Source: Spongilla lacustris
Lineage: Eukaryota > Porifera > Demospongiae > Spongillida > Spongillidae
Direction of reading: 5' to 3'
DNA: 64,000 nucleotides
Assembly: GCA_949361645.1 (NCBI GenBank)
Contig: OX442418.1
Coordinates: forward strand, 8,435,376-8,499,375
Below, piece after piece: positions 34,670 to 47,407 of the stretch (position 1 is its first letter; each line of letters starts with the position of its first letter). Below the pieces are notes generated by a model. The model ran no database searches. It was not told the DNA's origin and saw only the letters and a program-made list of their open reading frames with translations. Made by a program: the position numbers and the translations under genes.

Positions 34670-34831
34670 ATGCGGCGAGATCCACGTACTGAAGACAAGC
34701 TCGTAAGAGTTTCAATCCGCGGACGAATTCGAGCGGTACGGATACGACGGTCGATATTCGACGAGGATGGGGAGGCTGAGAACGGTAGTGATGGCGGTCA
34801 TACCACTGACGATGGCGGTTGTAGGGAGTAA
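34670..34831 (+). CDS. Short basic/acidic ORF, 53 aa, hypothetical
   Basis: ATG at 34670 encodes 53 residues: a very Arg-rich first half (RVSIRGRIRAVRIRRSIF) and an Asp/Glu/Gly-rich tail with three DGG repeats. A GTAAGT at 34601 and a TGTGTATAG acceptor ending at 34661 bracket a possible ~60 nt intron just before the ATG. Codon use is CGA/CGG-heavy, unlike the flanking AT-rich DNA. Function unknown; it may be chance. Confidence 0.3.
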   Translation: MRRDPRTEDKLVRVSIRGRIRAVRIRRSIFDEDGEAENGSDGGHTTDDGGCRE

Positions 34832-35229
34832 ACAGCCGCTAAATCACTAAAAGAGACAAAAGCCCCACCCCCACATATGGGGCCTCACTACATTGCAGGT
34901 CCAGACAGCAGCCCAGCATAACCAACAGATGCCATGCAGAGCTACCAACCCGCACAACCTATGGAACCACCCGCCCATATCAGACCCTACACATGAACCA
35001 CCATTTAACCAATGGGATCAGCCTCCACACTACCAGTGGAGACACTACTAACTCTTTTGCTACAAATGGAGTTGGCAGCCCCCACAATTCAGGGGAGCCG
35101 TTAACTACATGTGCATGTACCAAGGGAAGCCACACATGCCCCCTCCCAACACTGCCAGTAGCCCTCACTGCAAATGGACTTATTTGTATTCATGTATGTA
35201 GCTGATCCCCTGGGTCCAGCCCCCCTCCC

Positions 35230-37620
35230 CGCCCCCACTATTTATTGTTCACTGCGAGTTCAAGAGACCAATGGAACCATTAGCCCTCACTGCAAGTGCC
35301 CGACACACTGGGCCACGGCCCTCCTGCCCAATACCTGTCCTTCACTGCACGTAGAGTCAACGCTGGACCCAGGGACCAATGCGGTCAGCTCCCATGGCTA
35401 TTGATGGATGCAAGTGAACTTAATAGCCCCACACAGCACGTCCGATTAGCACCAGCGGTGCCATTACATATGGAGTATTCAGACTGCCAGCAAGAGAGCA
35501 AACAGCTGCCAAACACCCCATGGTCATTGGGGTCCCCCAGAATAATCATGCTGATGGAGACTTACACTACAAATGCCTCACACACTGGGACCAACCCGTA
35601 CGGCCCACTTGCCCACTACCTGTCCTTCACTGCACGTAGAATTAACGACCCAGGGACCAATTGGGTCAGCTACCATAACTATTAATGCAAGTGAACTTAA
35701 TAGCCCCACATAGCACGTCAAGTTAGCACCAGCGGTGCCATTACATATGGAGTTATCAGACTGCCAGCAAGAGAGCAAACAGCTGCCAAACACTCCAGGG
35801 TCATTGGGGTCCCCCAGAATAATCATGCTGATGGAGACTTACACTACAAGTGCCTCACACACTGGGACCAGCCCGTACGGCCCTACTGCCCACTACCTGT
35901 TCTTCACTGCATGTAAAGTCAATGGCCCAGCGATCAATGAGCTCATCTCCTACCAAAGCAAGCGTTAATTCAGTTAGCACGAGCTGAGCCATTACAGATG
36001 GAGTTATCAGTCTACCAGCAAGGGAGCCACCTGCTGCCAAACACCCCAGGGTCATTGGAGCCCCCCAGAAAAATCATGCTGATGGAGACCCACACTACAA
36101 GTGCCTCACACACTGGGACCAGCCCATATGGCCCTCCTGCCCACTACCTGTTCTTCACTGCACGTAGAGTCCACGACCCAGCAATCAATGGAGTCGGCTC
36201 GCTCCAAAGCAAGCGTTAATCCAAGTTAACTTAACAGCCCCACACTGCACGTCCAGTTAACACCAATGGAGCCATTACAAATGGAGTTATCAGACTATCA
36301 GCAAGGGAGCAAACAGCTGCCAAACACCCCAAAGTCATTGGCCCCCCATCCCCAGAAGAATCATGCTGATAGAGACTCACACTACAAGTGCCTCACACAC
36401 TGGGACCAGCCCATACGGCCCTCCTGCCCACTACCTGTCCTTCACTGCACATAGAGTTAGCGACCCAGGGACCAATTGAGTCAGCTCCCATAACTATTAA
36501 TGCAAGTGAACTTAATAGCCCCACACAGCACATCCAGTTAGCACCAGCGGTGCCATTACATATGGACTTATCAGACTGCCAGCAAGAGAGCAACCAGCTG
36601 CCAAACACCCCATGGTTATTAGGGTCCCCCAGAATAATCATGCTGATGGAGACTTACACTACAAGTGCCTCACACACTGGGACCAGCCCGCATGGCCCTC
36701 CTATCGACTACCTGTCCTTCGCTGCATGCACATAGAGTCAACCGCCAGGGTCAGCTCCCTCACTGCATGTGGATAAGTAGCATTGATGCAGCTGACCTTA
36801 ATAGCCCCACACTGCATGTCCAGTTAGCACCAGCTGAGCCATTACATATGGAGTTATCAGACTACCAGCAAGGGGGCAACCAGTTGCCAAACACCCCAGG
36901 GCCATTGGAGCCCCCCAGAAAAATCATGCTGATGGAGACCCACACTACAAGTGCCTCACACACTGGGACCAGCCCGCACAGCCCTCCTATCCACTACCTG
37001 TTCTTCACTGCACGTAGAGTCAACGGCCCAGCGATCAATGGAGTCGGCTCCCTCCAAAGCAAGCGTTTATCCAAGTTAACTTAACAGCCCCACACTGCAC
37101 GTCCAGTTAACACCAACAGAGCTATTACAGGTGGAGTTATCAGACTACCAGCAAGGGAGCAAACAGCTGCCAAACACCCCAAAGTGATTGGCCCCCCCCC
37201 CCCCCTCCCCCCAGAATAATCAAGCTGGTGGAGACTCACACTACAAGTGCCTCACACACTGGGACCAGCCCGTACGGCCCTCCTGTTCTTCACTGCACTT
37301 AGAGTCAACGGCCCAGCGATCAATCGGGTTAGCTCCCTCCAAAGCAAGCGTTAATCCAAGTTAGCTTAATAGCCCCACACTGCACGTCCAGTTAGCACCA
37401 ATGGAGCCATTACAGATGGAGTTATTAGACTACCAGCAAATGAGCAAGCAGCTGCCAAACACCCCAGGGTCATCAGAATAATCATGCTGGTGGAGACTCA
37501 CTACAAGTGCCTCACACACTGGGACCAGCACCCACGGCCTTCCTGCCCACTACCTGTCCTTCACTGATTGTAGAGTCAATGGCCCAAAACACTGGGGCCA
37601 GCTACAGTGGCCCCCTATTA
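35230..37620 (+). repeat. ~285 bp GC-rich tandem satellite
   Basis: About eight units spaced 251-286 bp (anchor ATGGAGTTATCAGACT at ~35466, 35748, 35999, 36283, 36563, 36849, 37133 and 37419). Two unit subtypes are interspersed, one with CTATTAATGCAAGTGAACTT and one with AAAGCAAGCGTTAATCC. Units stay open for ~70-130 codons in one frame (with TTSASHTGTSPYGP), but stops recur once per unit, so I call it satellite rather than gene. Confidence 0.85.
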
Positions 37621-39159
37621 TAGCCCCACAAAGTACAATCACTAGCTTCTCACTCCCCAGACCCACTACCAGTGAAACCATTAAGCCCTACATACCATCA
37701 GGGGAACCATCAACTACTAGTGGAGCTACCAGCTCGTACTGGACAAATGGGAACACCACCACTGAAGCATCCTCCATAGTACAGTCTACAATGTACATGT
37801 CTACGTTTTTCTCTTCTTCTTTTGTAGAGTTTGTGCAGTCTTGTTTTGAAGTGAAGCCATGTGGTTATTGGTGAATATAGTTAGCTGCCCTATCGGTACT
37901 GATTGCGGTGGGTCTGCAACCGTGGTAGATTTATATAGACAACCAAGGCTTGCAGAGGGCTTTTAGAGATAAAGCCTACTGGCATGTTGTGCTATTTTGA
38001 ATGTCACATAAATTGCATGCTCAGTCACAGCTACAATGTGGCACAGTGAAGACATCAGAATTCGTGACCATACAAGTGGAGTTAGCGGACCCTGCATGGT
38101 CATGCAGCACTGTGCAAAATTTTTGTTATACGATAGCGTATTCTATAGCGTATATTTGAATATACACCTTAAATATACACACCAGCGTATAGAACCATAT
38201 ACGCAGGTGCGTATATTCAAATATAACCGATCACGTGACATTTGTGGTTGCTTAGCAAACCGTTGAATTCACTTTGTGGCTACGTTGTCGGTCACCGTAT
38301 ACTAGTGCTTCATATTCCGTATATTATCCTCCTACCACTCCCACCCCTCGTTCCCGATCCAGTTTAGTCAATTTAAAATTTTAATCATTTTGCACATGTA
38401 CAACAAAACAACAAACTAACAGTCCGAGGCGGCAATCTGCATATATTCGATCCAAGGCACCTGTACAGAATATGAACAATAAATTCATATCGTAAAAAAA
38501 AATATTTCACTCACCACATATCATATCCTCGTTCTGTTTATACATGATTCTATATATAAAGCAACAGATACATTATCGGGTAAGTGATATGCTTACCTTT
38601 CTTGTCTCCTATCTCCGATGTTTGACTTAAAACAATGGAACAGTGCGGGTTAAACACTTACCGTACCGTCCGGTCGGAGTCTGCAAGTTAAAAAAAAACC
38701 TTAGCAAAACACAACAAATGAATAGGCCTATACCTTTTTATATCGCGCTCCATTGTGCCTGTTGTTCTATCATTTCGGTTGTTCAACCGAACGGGAACAC
38801 TTAGGACACTTGCCAACCTAGTGCAAATAGAGAAAGGTGAATTCATTCTTTAGCAACTGCAACACATAATACCGGTAACTTGTACACTCTGGAAAGACGA
38901 ACTATTGCCAATTAACGATCAAAACCCTGATCTCAGCGCGATTCAACACGACCATGAAATAGCCCGCCTAAAATCTATAAATCACATGCACGGTTAGTTA
39001 ACCACATTTCTAATTGGAGCACTTTTGTATCGTACTACACAAACATTTGTACAGGGGTCCAATAAAGGTCTACTGTGTAGGCATTCTACTGCTTCCATTG
39101 TAGCATTTACTGGGATCCGATGTGATCATGACCAAACTCAACTGGCGAGCAGGGTTGCC
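37621..39159. other. Non-coding, small inverted repeat only
   Basis: No gene supported. At 38150-38225, TATATTTGAATATAC and GTATATTCAAATATA form a short inverted pair, perhaps the ends of a small MITE. Confidence 0.4.
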
Positions 39160-39236
39160 GAAAGTCAGGCCGGGGTCCGGCCTGTGACCGGCCGGCCTGA
39201 AAGGCCCGGCCTGCCAGGCCGGCCTGCCAGGTCGGA
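39160..39236. repeat. GC-rich CCGGCCTG repeats
   Basis: Overlapping CCGGCCTG/CAGGCCGG words in a 75 bp GC-rich island within AT-rich DNA. The words are partly self-complementary and could form a hairpin. They often mark transposon termini, but no partner was seen. Confidence 0.55.
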
Positions 39237-39377
39237 TAAATTGATGTTATTAAACAATTTATTAAAAATTCATGGCTAACCACAAAACATTATGATATTT
39301 ATTAAAAATTCATAGTTAACCACAAACGTAATTACCTCGCACAAGTTACTCAACTACTTCTGTATTTGAGCAGGCCA

Positions 39378-39590
39378 AAACCACCTCAATTCTGGGGCTT
39401 AAATAAGGATTGGGCTGATCTTCCCATAGCAGTCATGATCACCTGTATGAGAGACTTTCTTCTCAATGATCTCACAAAGCGATGGGACACAGGCAACGTA
39501 CTCCTGGGGATGGCAGCATTTGTTGACCCAAGGCACAAGAGCCTAGAGTGGTTGAAACGTCACCAGCATCACATGCACCATCCAAAAACT
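39378..39590 (+). pseudogene. hAT/ZBED transposase C-terminal fragment
   Basis: The frame encodes LTKRWDTGNVLLGMAAFVDP followed by RHKSLEWL. The pattern xxxLDPRxKxLxFL is the conserved C-terminal block of hAT (ZBED-like) transposases, where they fold back towards dimerisation. No catalytic residues or upstream exons are present, and the fragment ends at a TGA just before mariner-type arm sequence begins near 39600. Confidence 0.5.
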
Positions 39591-40269
39591 TGATTCGCGC
39601 CATAGAGTTTGGCAAATCGCGTCCCGCTCAATGTATGGGGAGGCGGTGCTTATATCATTGGCGCGAATCAAGCGGGAAAACGTGCATGTAGTTTGCTCAA
39701 CCGTATCTCCGGAACGGATAATTCAGAAACTAACGAACAGAACAAGTCAATAGTTACAGGACTCCTCTATGGACGCTCCGAATTTGACGCGTTTTCAGCA
39801 CTCGTACGTGGAGAAATATGGATTTCTAACCCGCGGGGTTAACGATTGTTGTATCTACGGCACGGAAAATGTGTAGATCACAAAAATCGATTTCCGCAAA
39901 GAGAAATGGTGTGGGAACAAGTGCACGAAATTTGAAATGAAAAGGGTCTACCGTTGTGAAGATGTATTGTTTAGTATAATGTGCAATTTTTAAAGTGATA
40001 AAATTATAACCCCACAAGCCCGATTTTGCTGGACACTGTCCCAAATACTAGTTCTTTTGTGGTGACTCAATGTAACAACAGTAATATAAATTTTTTATAT
40101 TGGTGTAATGTATTGTACCTTTGCATGATTACTATTGCAAGCAAATTTGTTTAAAGGCATACATGTGTATTTTGTATTGTTTCAAATTACATGTATACGT
40201 ACATGCGTTTACATGCAGGTACTGTAGATGGCACTCCATTGTTCCATGTCTTTACTCAACATTGATAGG

Positions 40270-40412
40270 TGTTTTCAGAAGTAACGATCTGGTTGTGTCT
40301 TGTATGGATGGCTTCAAGCTTGACATTTTTGCTTATGGCCAGACTGGATCTGAGAAGACGTTCACAATGGAAGCAAGTGGCATGTTTTGCATGACAAGTA
40401 TGAAAAGGTTGT
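40270..40412 (+). pseudogene. Kinesin motor-domain exon fragment
   Basis: The frame reads LVVSCMDGFKLDIFAYGQTG followed by SEKTFTMEASG. This is the kinesin P-loop region (normally IFAYGQTGSGKTYTMEG). The third P-loop Gly is Glu here (GQTGSEKT), which would be expected to block ATP binding. An AG precedes the block at ~40269. It is sandwiched between mariner-type arm sequence (to 40043) and giant element 3 (from 40432), so it is a remnant of host DNA, perhaps of a kinesin gene broken by insertions. Confidence 0.65.
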
Positions 40413-41090
40413 TTATACATATATATATATATGGGACAGTGTCCAGCAAAATCGGGCTTGTGGGGTTATAATTTTATCACTATAAAAATTGCACGTTACA
40501 CTTCACAGCATATCTTCGCAACGGTACAACCTTTTCCTTTCAAATTTCGTACACTTGTTCCCACACAATTTCTCTCTGTGGAAATCGATTCTTGTAATCT
40601 ACGTATTTTCCGTGCAGCGGGTACAGCATTCGTTAACCCCGCGGGTTAGAAATCCACATTTCTCGAGGTGCGAGTGTTGAAAACGCGTCAAATTCGGAAC
40701 ATACATAGTGAAGTCCTGTACCTATTGATTTGTTCAGATCGTTGATTTGTATATTATCCGTTACGGTAATATGGCAGTGCAAAGTTAGTGCATATTTCCC
40801 GCTCGATTCGCACCACCAATGTATCGTAACGCGCTTCCCGTTCTTCCGAGCACATGAATATGCAATTTATATCTGGCTCCGCCTATTCTCCGCCCCAGCG
40901 ACCCAGTACCACATTTGCTTGCTGGAAATTAAAGTGGAAACAAGCTCGTTACGGCTGGCTTTGACTTTACAACTAGCGATTAGCGAAGTAAAGTTAACAA
41001 GTAATTGAGGCGATCGTGCAATGCACGTGGACTCTCGTGCCAACTCGGTACGTACGCACTCATAGCCACATTATAATACATCGCAGACAT

Positions 41091-44000
41091 CAGGTTGATT
41101 CATTTAGGTAAAGGCTTTCCGGGGACAAGTACGATCGCTAAGCCTTACTGTATACTACAGTACATGTACTATAAGTCTTGCTGCCTTCTTTGCACAACGT
41201 TAGCAACACAAACTATATAGTGCTATGGTGCAGTGCCAGTTATAAGAAGTGCTGTTACTGTGCTTGTAAAGTAGTGCTATGGTGTTGTGCTTGTGAAGTA
41301 GTGCCATTGTGCAGTATCCGTTATGGTGCTGAAGTAGTGCCATGGGTGAAGTAGTGCTATGGTGCTGATTGTGTAGTGCTATGGTGCTGGATTTATGAAG
41401 CAGAATGCCTCTATGTGACGTAGTGCTATGGTGCTGGATTTATGAAGCAGAGTGCCTCTGTGTGACGTAGTGCTATGGTGCAGTACTAGTGAAGTAGTGC
41501 CATCGTTCTGTGCTTGTGAAGTAGTGCTATGGTGCTGATTGCATATTGATATGGTGCAGTGCTTGTGATGTAGTGCTATGGTGCAGTGCTTGTGATGTAG
41601 TGCTATGGTGCAGTGCTTGTGACGTGCTGTGGTGCAGTGCTTGTGACGTACTGTGGTGCAGTGCTTGTGACGTAGTGCTATGGTGCAGTGGTTGTGATGT
41701 AGTGCTATGGTGCAGTGCTTGTGATGTGCTGTGGTGCAGTGCTTGTGACGTGCTGTGGTGCAGTACTAGTGAAGTAGTGCCATCGTTCTGTGCTTGTGAA
41801 GTAGTGCTATGGTGCTGATTGCATATTGATATGGTGCAGTGCTTGTGATGTAGTGCTATGGTGCAGTGGTTGTGATGTAGTGCTATGGTGCAGTGCTTGT
41901 GATGTGCTGTGGTGCAGTGCTTGTGACGTGCTATGGTGCAGTACTAGTGAAGTAGTGCCATCGTTCTGTGCTTGTGATGTAGTGCTATGGTGCTGATTGC
42001 ATATTGATATGATGCAGTGCTTGTGATGTAGTGCTATGGTGCAGTGGTTGTGATGTAGTGCTATGGTGCAGTGCTTGTGACGTAGTGCTATGGTGCAGTG
42101 CTTGTGATGTAGTGCTATGGTGCAGTGCTTGTGATGTAGTGCTATGGTGCAGTGCTTGTGATGTAGTGCTATGGTGCAGTGCTTGTGACGTAGTGCTATG
42201 GTGCAGTGCTTGTGACGTAGTGCTATGGTGCAGTGCTTGTGACATAGTGCTATGGTGCAGTGCTTGTGACGTAATGCTATGGTGCAGTGCTTGTGACGTA
42301 GTGCTATGGTGCAGTGCTTGTGACGTAGTGCTATGGTGCAGTGCTTGTGACGTAGTGCTATGGTGCAGTGCTTGTGACGTAGTGCTATGGTGCAGTCCTT
42401 GTGATATAGTGCTATGGTGCAGTCCTTGTGATGTAGTGCTATGGTGCAGTCCTTGTGATGTAGTGCTATGGTGCAGTCCTTGTGATGTAGTGCTATGGTG
42501 CAGTCCTTGTGATGTAGTGCTATGGTGCAGTGCTTGTGGGAGGAAGCAAGCGCCATGGGGGCCATTACCCCCACTTTATTGTCATAGGGGGGCATTGCCC
42601 CCTCTCTCCCACCCTCATTTTATTCAGTACAATCTATACACCATCCTAAAAGTTATGTCAGGTCCTCAGCCTGTAGACATATTTATTTGTACCCCCCACC
42701 TTTAAATATACCTTACTACACACCTGATGGTGGCACCGTGCTTCTGAAGTAGTGCTACATGTATGGTGCTATGCTTGCTGTGGTGCTTATTGTGTAGTAC
42801 TATGGTGCTGCATTTATCAAGTAGTGATATTGTGCAGTGCTAAGCAATGCTATGGTGCTGTATTTGTGATGCATGTGAAGTAGTGCTATGGTGTTGTGCA
42901 TGTGAAGTAGTGCAATGGGTGAAGTATGTGTGCTGATTGTGTAGTGCTAAGGTGCCATGGTATGTGCTATGGTGCCATTGTGTAGTGGTATGATGCAGTG
43001 CTTATGAATTAGTGGTATAGTGTTGTGCATGTGAAGTAGTGCTATAGTGTTGTGCATGTGAAGTAGTGCTATAGTGTTGTGCATGTGAAGTAGTGCTATA
43101 GTGTTGTGCATGTGAAGTAGTGCCTTCCCTGTTATGGTAGTGAAGTAGTGCCATGAGTGAAGTATGTGTGCTGATTGTGTAGTGCTAAGGTGCTGATTTT
43201 GTGGTGCTATGGTGCTGATTGTGTAGTGCTATGGTGCTGATTGTGTAGTGCTATGGTGCTGATTGTGTAGTGCTATGGTGCTGATTGTGTAGTGCTATGG
43301 TGCTGATTGTGTAGTGCTATGGTGCTGATTGTGTAGTGCTATGGTGCTGATTGTGTAGTGCTATGGTGCTGATTGTGTAGTGCTATGGTGCTGATTGTGT
43401 AGTGCTTTGGTGCTGATTGTGTACTGCTATGGTGCTGATTGTGTAGTGCTATGGTGCTGATTGTGTAGTGCTATGGTGCTGATTGTGTAGTGCTGTAATG
43501 CTAATAATGTAATGCTATGGTGCTGCATTTATGAAGTAGGGCTATGGTGCAGTATTTGTGACGTAGTGCTATGTGGGTTATATAAATGGAGGGGGGTGCT
43601 ACATGCCATCCTAAAAGTTCTAATATAGATCAGATCTCTCCCCCATCCCCCCTCGGCCTATAGACATGCTCATTTATATGCACCCCCCACCTTCCTACAT
43701 GCCTGATGGTGCTGTCCCCTTCTGAAGTAGTGCTATGGTGCAGTGCTTGTGACGTAGTGCTATGGTGCAGTGCTTGTGACGTAGTGCTATGGTGCAGTGC
43801 TTGTGACGTAGTGCTATACAACACTATAGCACTACTTCACATGCACAACACTATAGCACTACTTCACATGCACTGCAGTACACAATCAGCACCATAGCAC
43901 TACACAATCAGCACCATAGCACTACACAATCAGCACCATAGCACTACACAATCAGCACCCTAGCACTACACAATCAGCACCATAGCACTACACAATCAGC

Positions 44001-46875
44001 ACCCTTGCACTACACAATCAGCACACATACTTCACCCATGGCACTACTTCAGTACCATAACAGGGATGGCACTATTTCACAAGCACAACACTATAGCACT
44101 ATTTCACATGCACTGCACTACACAATCAACACCATAGCACTACACAATCAGCACCCTAGCAATACACAATCAGCACCATAGCACTACACAATCAGCACCA
44201 TAGCACTACACAATCGGCACCATAGCACTACACAATCAGCACCATAGCACTACACAATCAGCACCATAGCACTACACAATCAGCACCATAGCACTACACA
44301 ATCAGCATCATAGCACTACACAATCGGCATCATAGCACTACACAATCAGCACCATAGCACTACACAATCAGCACCATAGCACTACACAATCAACACCCTA
44401 GCAATACACAATCAACACCCTAGCAATACACAATCAGCACCATAGTACAACACAATCAGCACCATAGCACTACTTCACTCATGGCACTACTTCAGCATTA
44501 AACAAGGATGGCACTACTTCACATGCTTCACAAGATAGAACCATAGCACTACTTCAGAAGCCACCATTAGGTGCGTAGGAAGGTATTTAAAGGTGGTGGG
44601 GGTAGAAATAAATAAGCGTGTCTATAGGTTGAGGACCTGACTCAGAAATTTTAGGATGGCATATAGCACTTTCTCCCCCCCCCCCCACTCCCCCCTCCAT
44701 TTATACTTTTATACATCATACAGAATAAAGGTGAGGGGGGAGGGGGGGGGCAATGCTCCCCTATGACAATAAAATGGGGGCAATGGCCCCCATGGCCCTT
44801 GCTTCCTCCACAAGCACTGCACTATAGCACTACTTCTGAACAAACACTGCACCATAGCACTACTTCATAAATGTAACACCATAGCACTACACAATAAACA
44901 CCACAACACTACTTCACTAGTATAGCACCAAGGCACTAACAGCACCATCAGGCATGTTGGAAGGTGGGGGGTGCATATAAATGAGCATGTCTATAGGCCG
45001 AGAGGGAAGGGGGAAGAGATCAGATTTTTAGGACGGCGTGTAGCACCCCCCCCCCCCTCCATTTATATATGGTACTGGTGGAGGGTGGCTATGGCCCCAA
45101 TGGTACTCCTACGTCCTATGCCACTGACCCATAGCATTACATGTACTTCAAAAACACTGCACCATAGCAATACTTCATAAATGCAGCACCCTAGCATTAA
45201 ACTATTATCAACACAGCACTACTTCACAAGCATGCACTGCACCATCATACCACTACACAATCGGCACCATAGCACTACACAATCAGCACCATAGCATTAC
45301 ACAATCAGCACCATAACATTACACAATCAGCACCATAGCATTACACAATCAGCACCATAGCATTACACAATCAGCACCATAGCAGTACACAATCAGCACC
45401 ATAGCACTACACAATCGGCACCATAGCACTACACAATCGACACCATAGCACTACACAATCAGCACCATAGCACTACACAATCAGCACCATAGCACTACAC
45501 AATCAGCACCATAGCACTACACAATCAGCACCGTAGCACTACACAATCAGCACCATAGCACTATACAATCAGCGCCATAGCACTACACAATCAGCACCAT
45601 AGCACTACACTGTACTTTACAAGCATAGCACATACCATGGCACCATAGCCTACACAATCAGCACACATACTTCACACATGGCACTAATTCAGCACCATAA
45701 CAGGGATGGCACTACTTCACATGCACAACACTATAGCACTACTTCACATGCTTCATAAATACAGCACCATAGCATTGCTTAGCACTGCACAATATCACTA
45801 TTCATTAAACGCAGCACCATAGCACTACACAATAAGCACCACAGCAAGCATAGCACCATAGCACTACTTCAGAAGCACGGTGCCACCATCAGGTGTGTAG
45901 TAAGGTATTTAAACGTGGGGGGTACAAATAAAAATGTCTACAGGCTGAGGACCTGACATAAATTTTAGGATGGTGTATAGATCGTACTGTATAAAGGTGA
46001 GGAAGGAAGAGGGGGCAATGCCCCCTAATAAAATGGGGGTAATGGCCCCCATGGCCCTTGCTTTCTCCCACAAGCACTGCACCATAGCACTACTACATCA
46101 CAAGCACTGCACCATAGCACTACGTCACAAGCACTGCACCATAGCACTACGTCACAAGCACTGCATCATAGCACTACGTCCAAGCACTGCACCATAGCAC
46201 TACGTCACAAGCACTGCACCATAGCACTACGTCACAAGCACTGCACCATAGCACTACGTCACAAGCACTGCACCACAGCACGTCACAAGCACTACACCAC
46301 AGCACGTCACAAGCACTGCACCACAGCACATCACAACCACTGCACCATAGCACTACGTCACAAGCACTGCACCACAGCACGTCACAAGCATAGCACTACA
46401 TCACAAGCACTGCACCATATCAATATGCAATCAGCACCATAGCGGTACTTCACAAGCACAGAACGATGGCACTACTTCACTAGTACTGCACCATAGCACT
46501 ACGTCACACAGAGGCACTCTGCTTCATAAATCCAGCACCATAGCACTACGTCACATAGAGGCATTCTGCTTCATAAATCCAGCACCATAGCACTACACAA
46601 TCAGCACCATAGGACTACTTCACCCATGGCACTACTTCAGCACCATAACGGATACTGCACAATGGCACTACTTCACAAGCACAACACCATAGCACTACTT
46701 TACAAGCACAGTAACAGCACTTCTTATAACTGGCACTGCACCATAGCACTATATAGTTTGTGTTGCTAACGTTGTGCAAAGAAGGCAGCAAGACTTATAG
46801 TACATGTAGTATACAGTAAGGCTTAGCGATCGTACTTGTCCCCGGAAAGCCTTTACCTAAATGAATCAACCTGAT
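41091..46875. repeat. 5.8 kb palindromic minisatellite array
   Basis: From 41250 to 43826 the array reads TAGTGCTATGGTGCAGTGCT (27 bp unit with TGTGACG or TGTGATG) and a 20 bp variant TAGTGCTATGGTGCTGATTG. At 43827 it flips, and the reverse complement (GCACCATAGCACTAC) runs to 46740. Flanking unique ~150 bp (GTTGATTCATTTAGGTAAAG...) mirrors too. Blocks of ~180 bp with G/C homopolymers (42540, 43565, 44565, 44940, 45885) interrupt the units on both arms. The Cys/Trp-rich and His/Thr-rich ORFs are repeat artefacts. Confidence 0.9.
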
Positions 46876-47074
46876 CAGGCGCGTATCCAGGATGCGCAAT
46901 TTTTGGCAACCACGCCCACTCAGCAGTACATGTACATGTATAGTCTACCACAAATACAACAAAGTTTAATGCAAACTACGTTCAATCGGCAAGAATGTTT
47001 GCAATCGCGCCAAGCAAATTCATCATACACTAATTAATAGTTGTACATGACAACAGCCTCTAGCTTTATCCGCT

Positions 47075-47407
47075 TTAGCACACTAAATGATCCGCTGAGT
47101 GCGTTGCGAATACTGATAAGCGCTCTGGCAATGCAGCTTTACTACTGCGGATACAATCTGCTGATGGAAGACTGCAAACTTCACGTCGTTTCACTGTATA
47201 CATGCCAAGGATAACTTTGGAGCCACTTGTCTTATGCATTGGCACACCTCGAATGAGAAAAGTGCATGTAATCAGCACCTGGCTAAGCGTGGTTGACAAG
47301 CATATGCATGCTAATATTAATTTGCTGGTGTTCGTTGTCCCCACAAAGCTTCCTACTACGCCAAAGTGTGGAGTAGTAACTAAAAAGCTGGAGTCAACGG
47401 AATCCAA
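47075..47407 (-). CDS. Hypothetical ORF, 110 aa
   Basis: The longest non-repetitive open frame in the left part of the 7.7 kb element. It has a basic C-terminal half (IRGVPMHKTSGSKVILGMYT) and no recognisable domain. It could be a decayed transposase exon, or chance; the opposite strand is also open (47202-47411). Confidence 0.25.
   Translation of the reverse strand: MDSVDSSFLVTTPHFGVVGSFVGTTNTSKLILACICLSTTLSQVLITCTFLIRGVPMHKTSGSKVILGMYTVKRREVCSLPSADCIRSSKAALPERLSVFATHSADHLVC

Larger units (their letters stand above)
34200..40043. mobile_element. Mariner-type region with divergent ends (element 4, tentative)
   Basis: The left end TGGGACAGTTCACGACAAAAT (after TA) and the inverted right end TGGGACAGTGTCCAGCAAAAT (ending at 40043) are similar. 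At comparable distances inside (about 300 bp) both carry TTGTTCTGTTCGTTA and TCAAATTCGG. The interior holds a 285 bp satellite, a GC-rich patch and a hAT-like fragment. The two ends are too divergent to be certain that they belong to one element; 39600-40043 is clearly the same family as the arms of element 3. Confidence 0.45.

Noticed and set aside
41546..42705. ORFs of 86-262 codons with CSACDVVLW or HKHCTIAL repeats on both strands
   Set aside because: The 27 bp unit is a multiple of three and lacks stops in several frames, so open frames on both strands are expected by chance. No start, signal or splice support.
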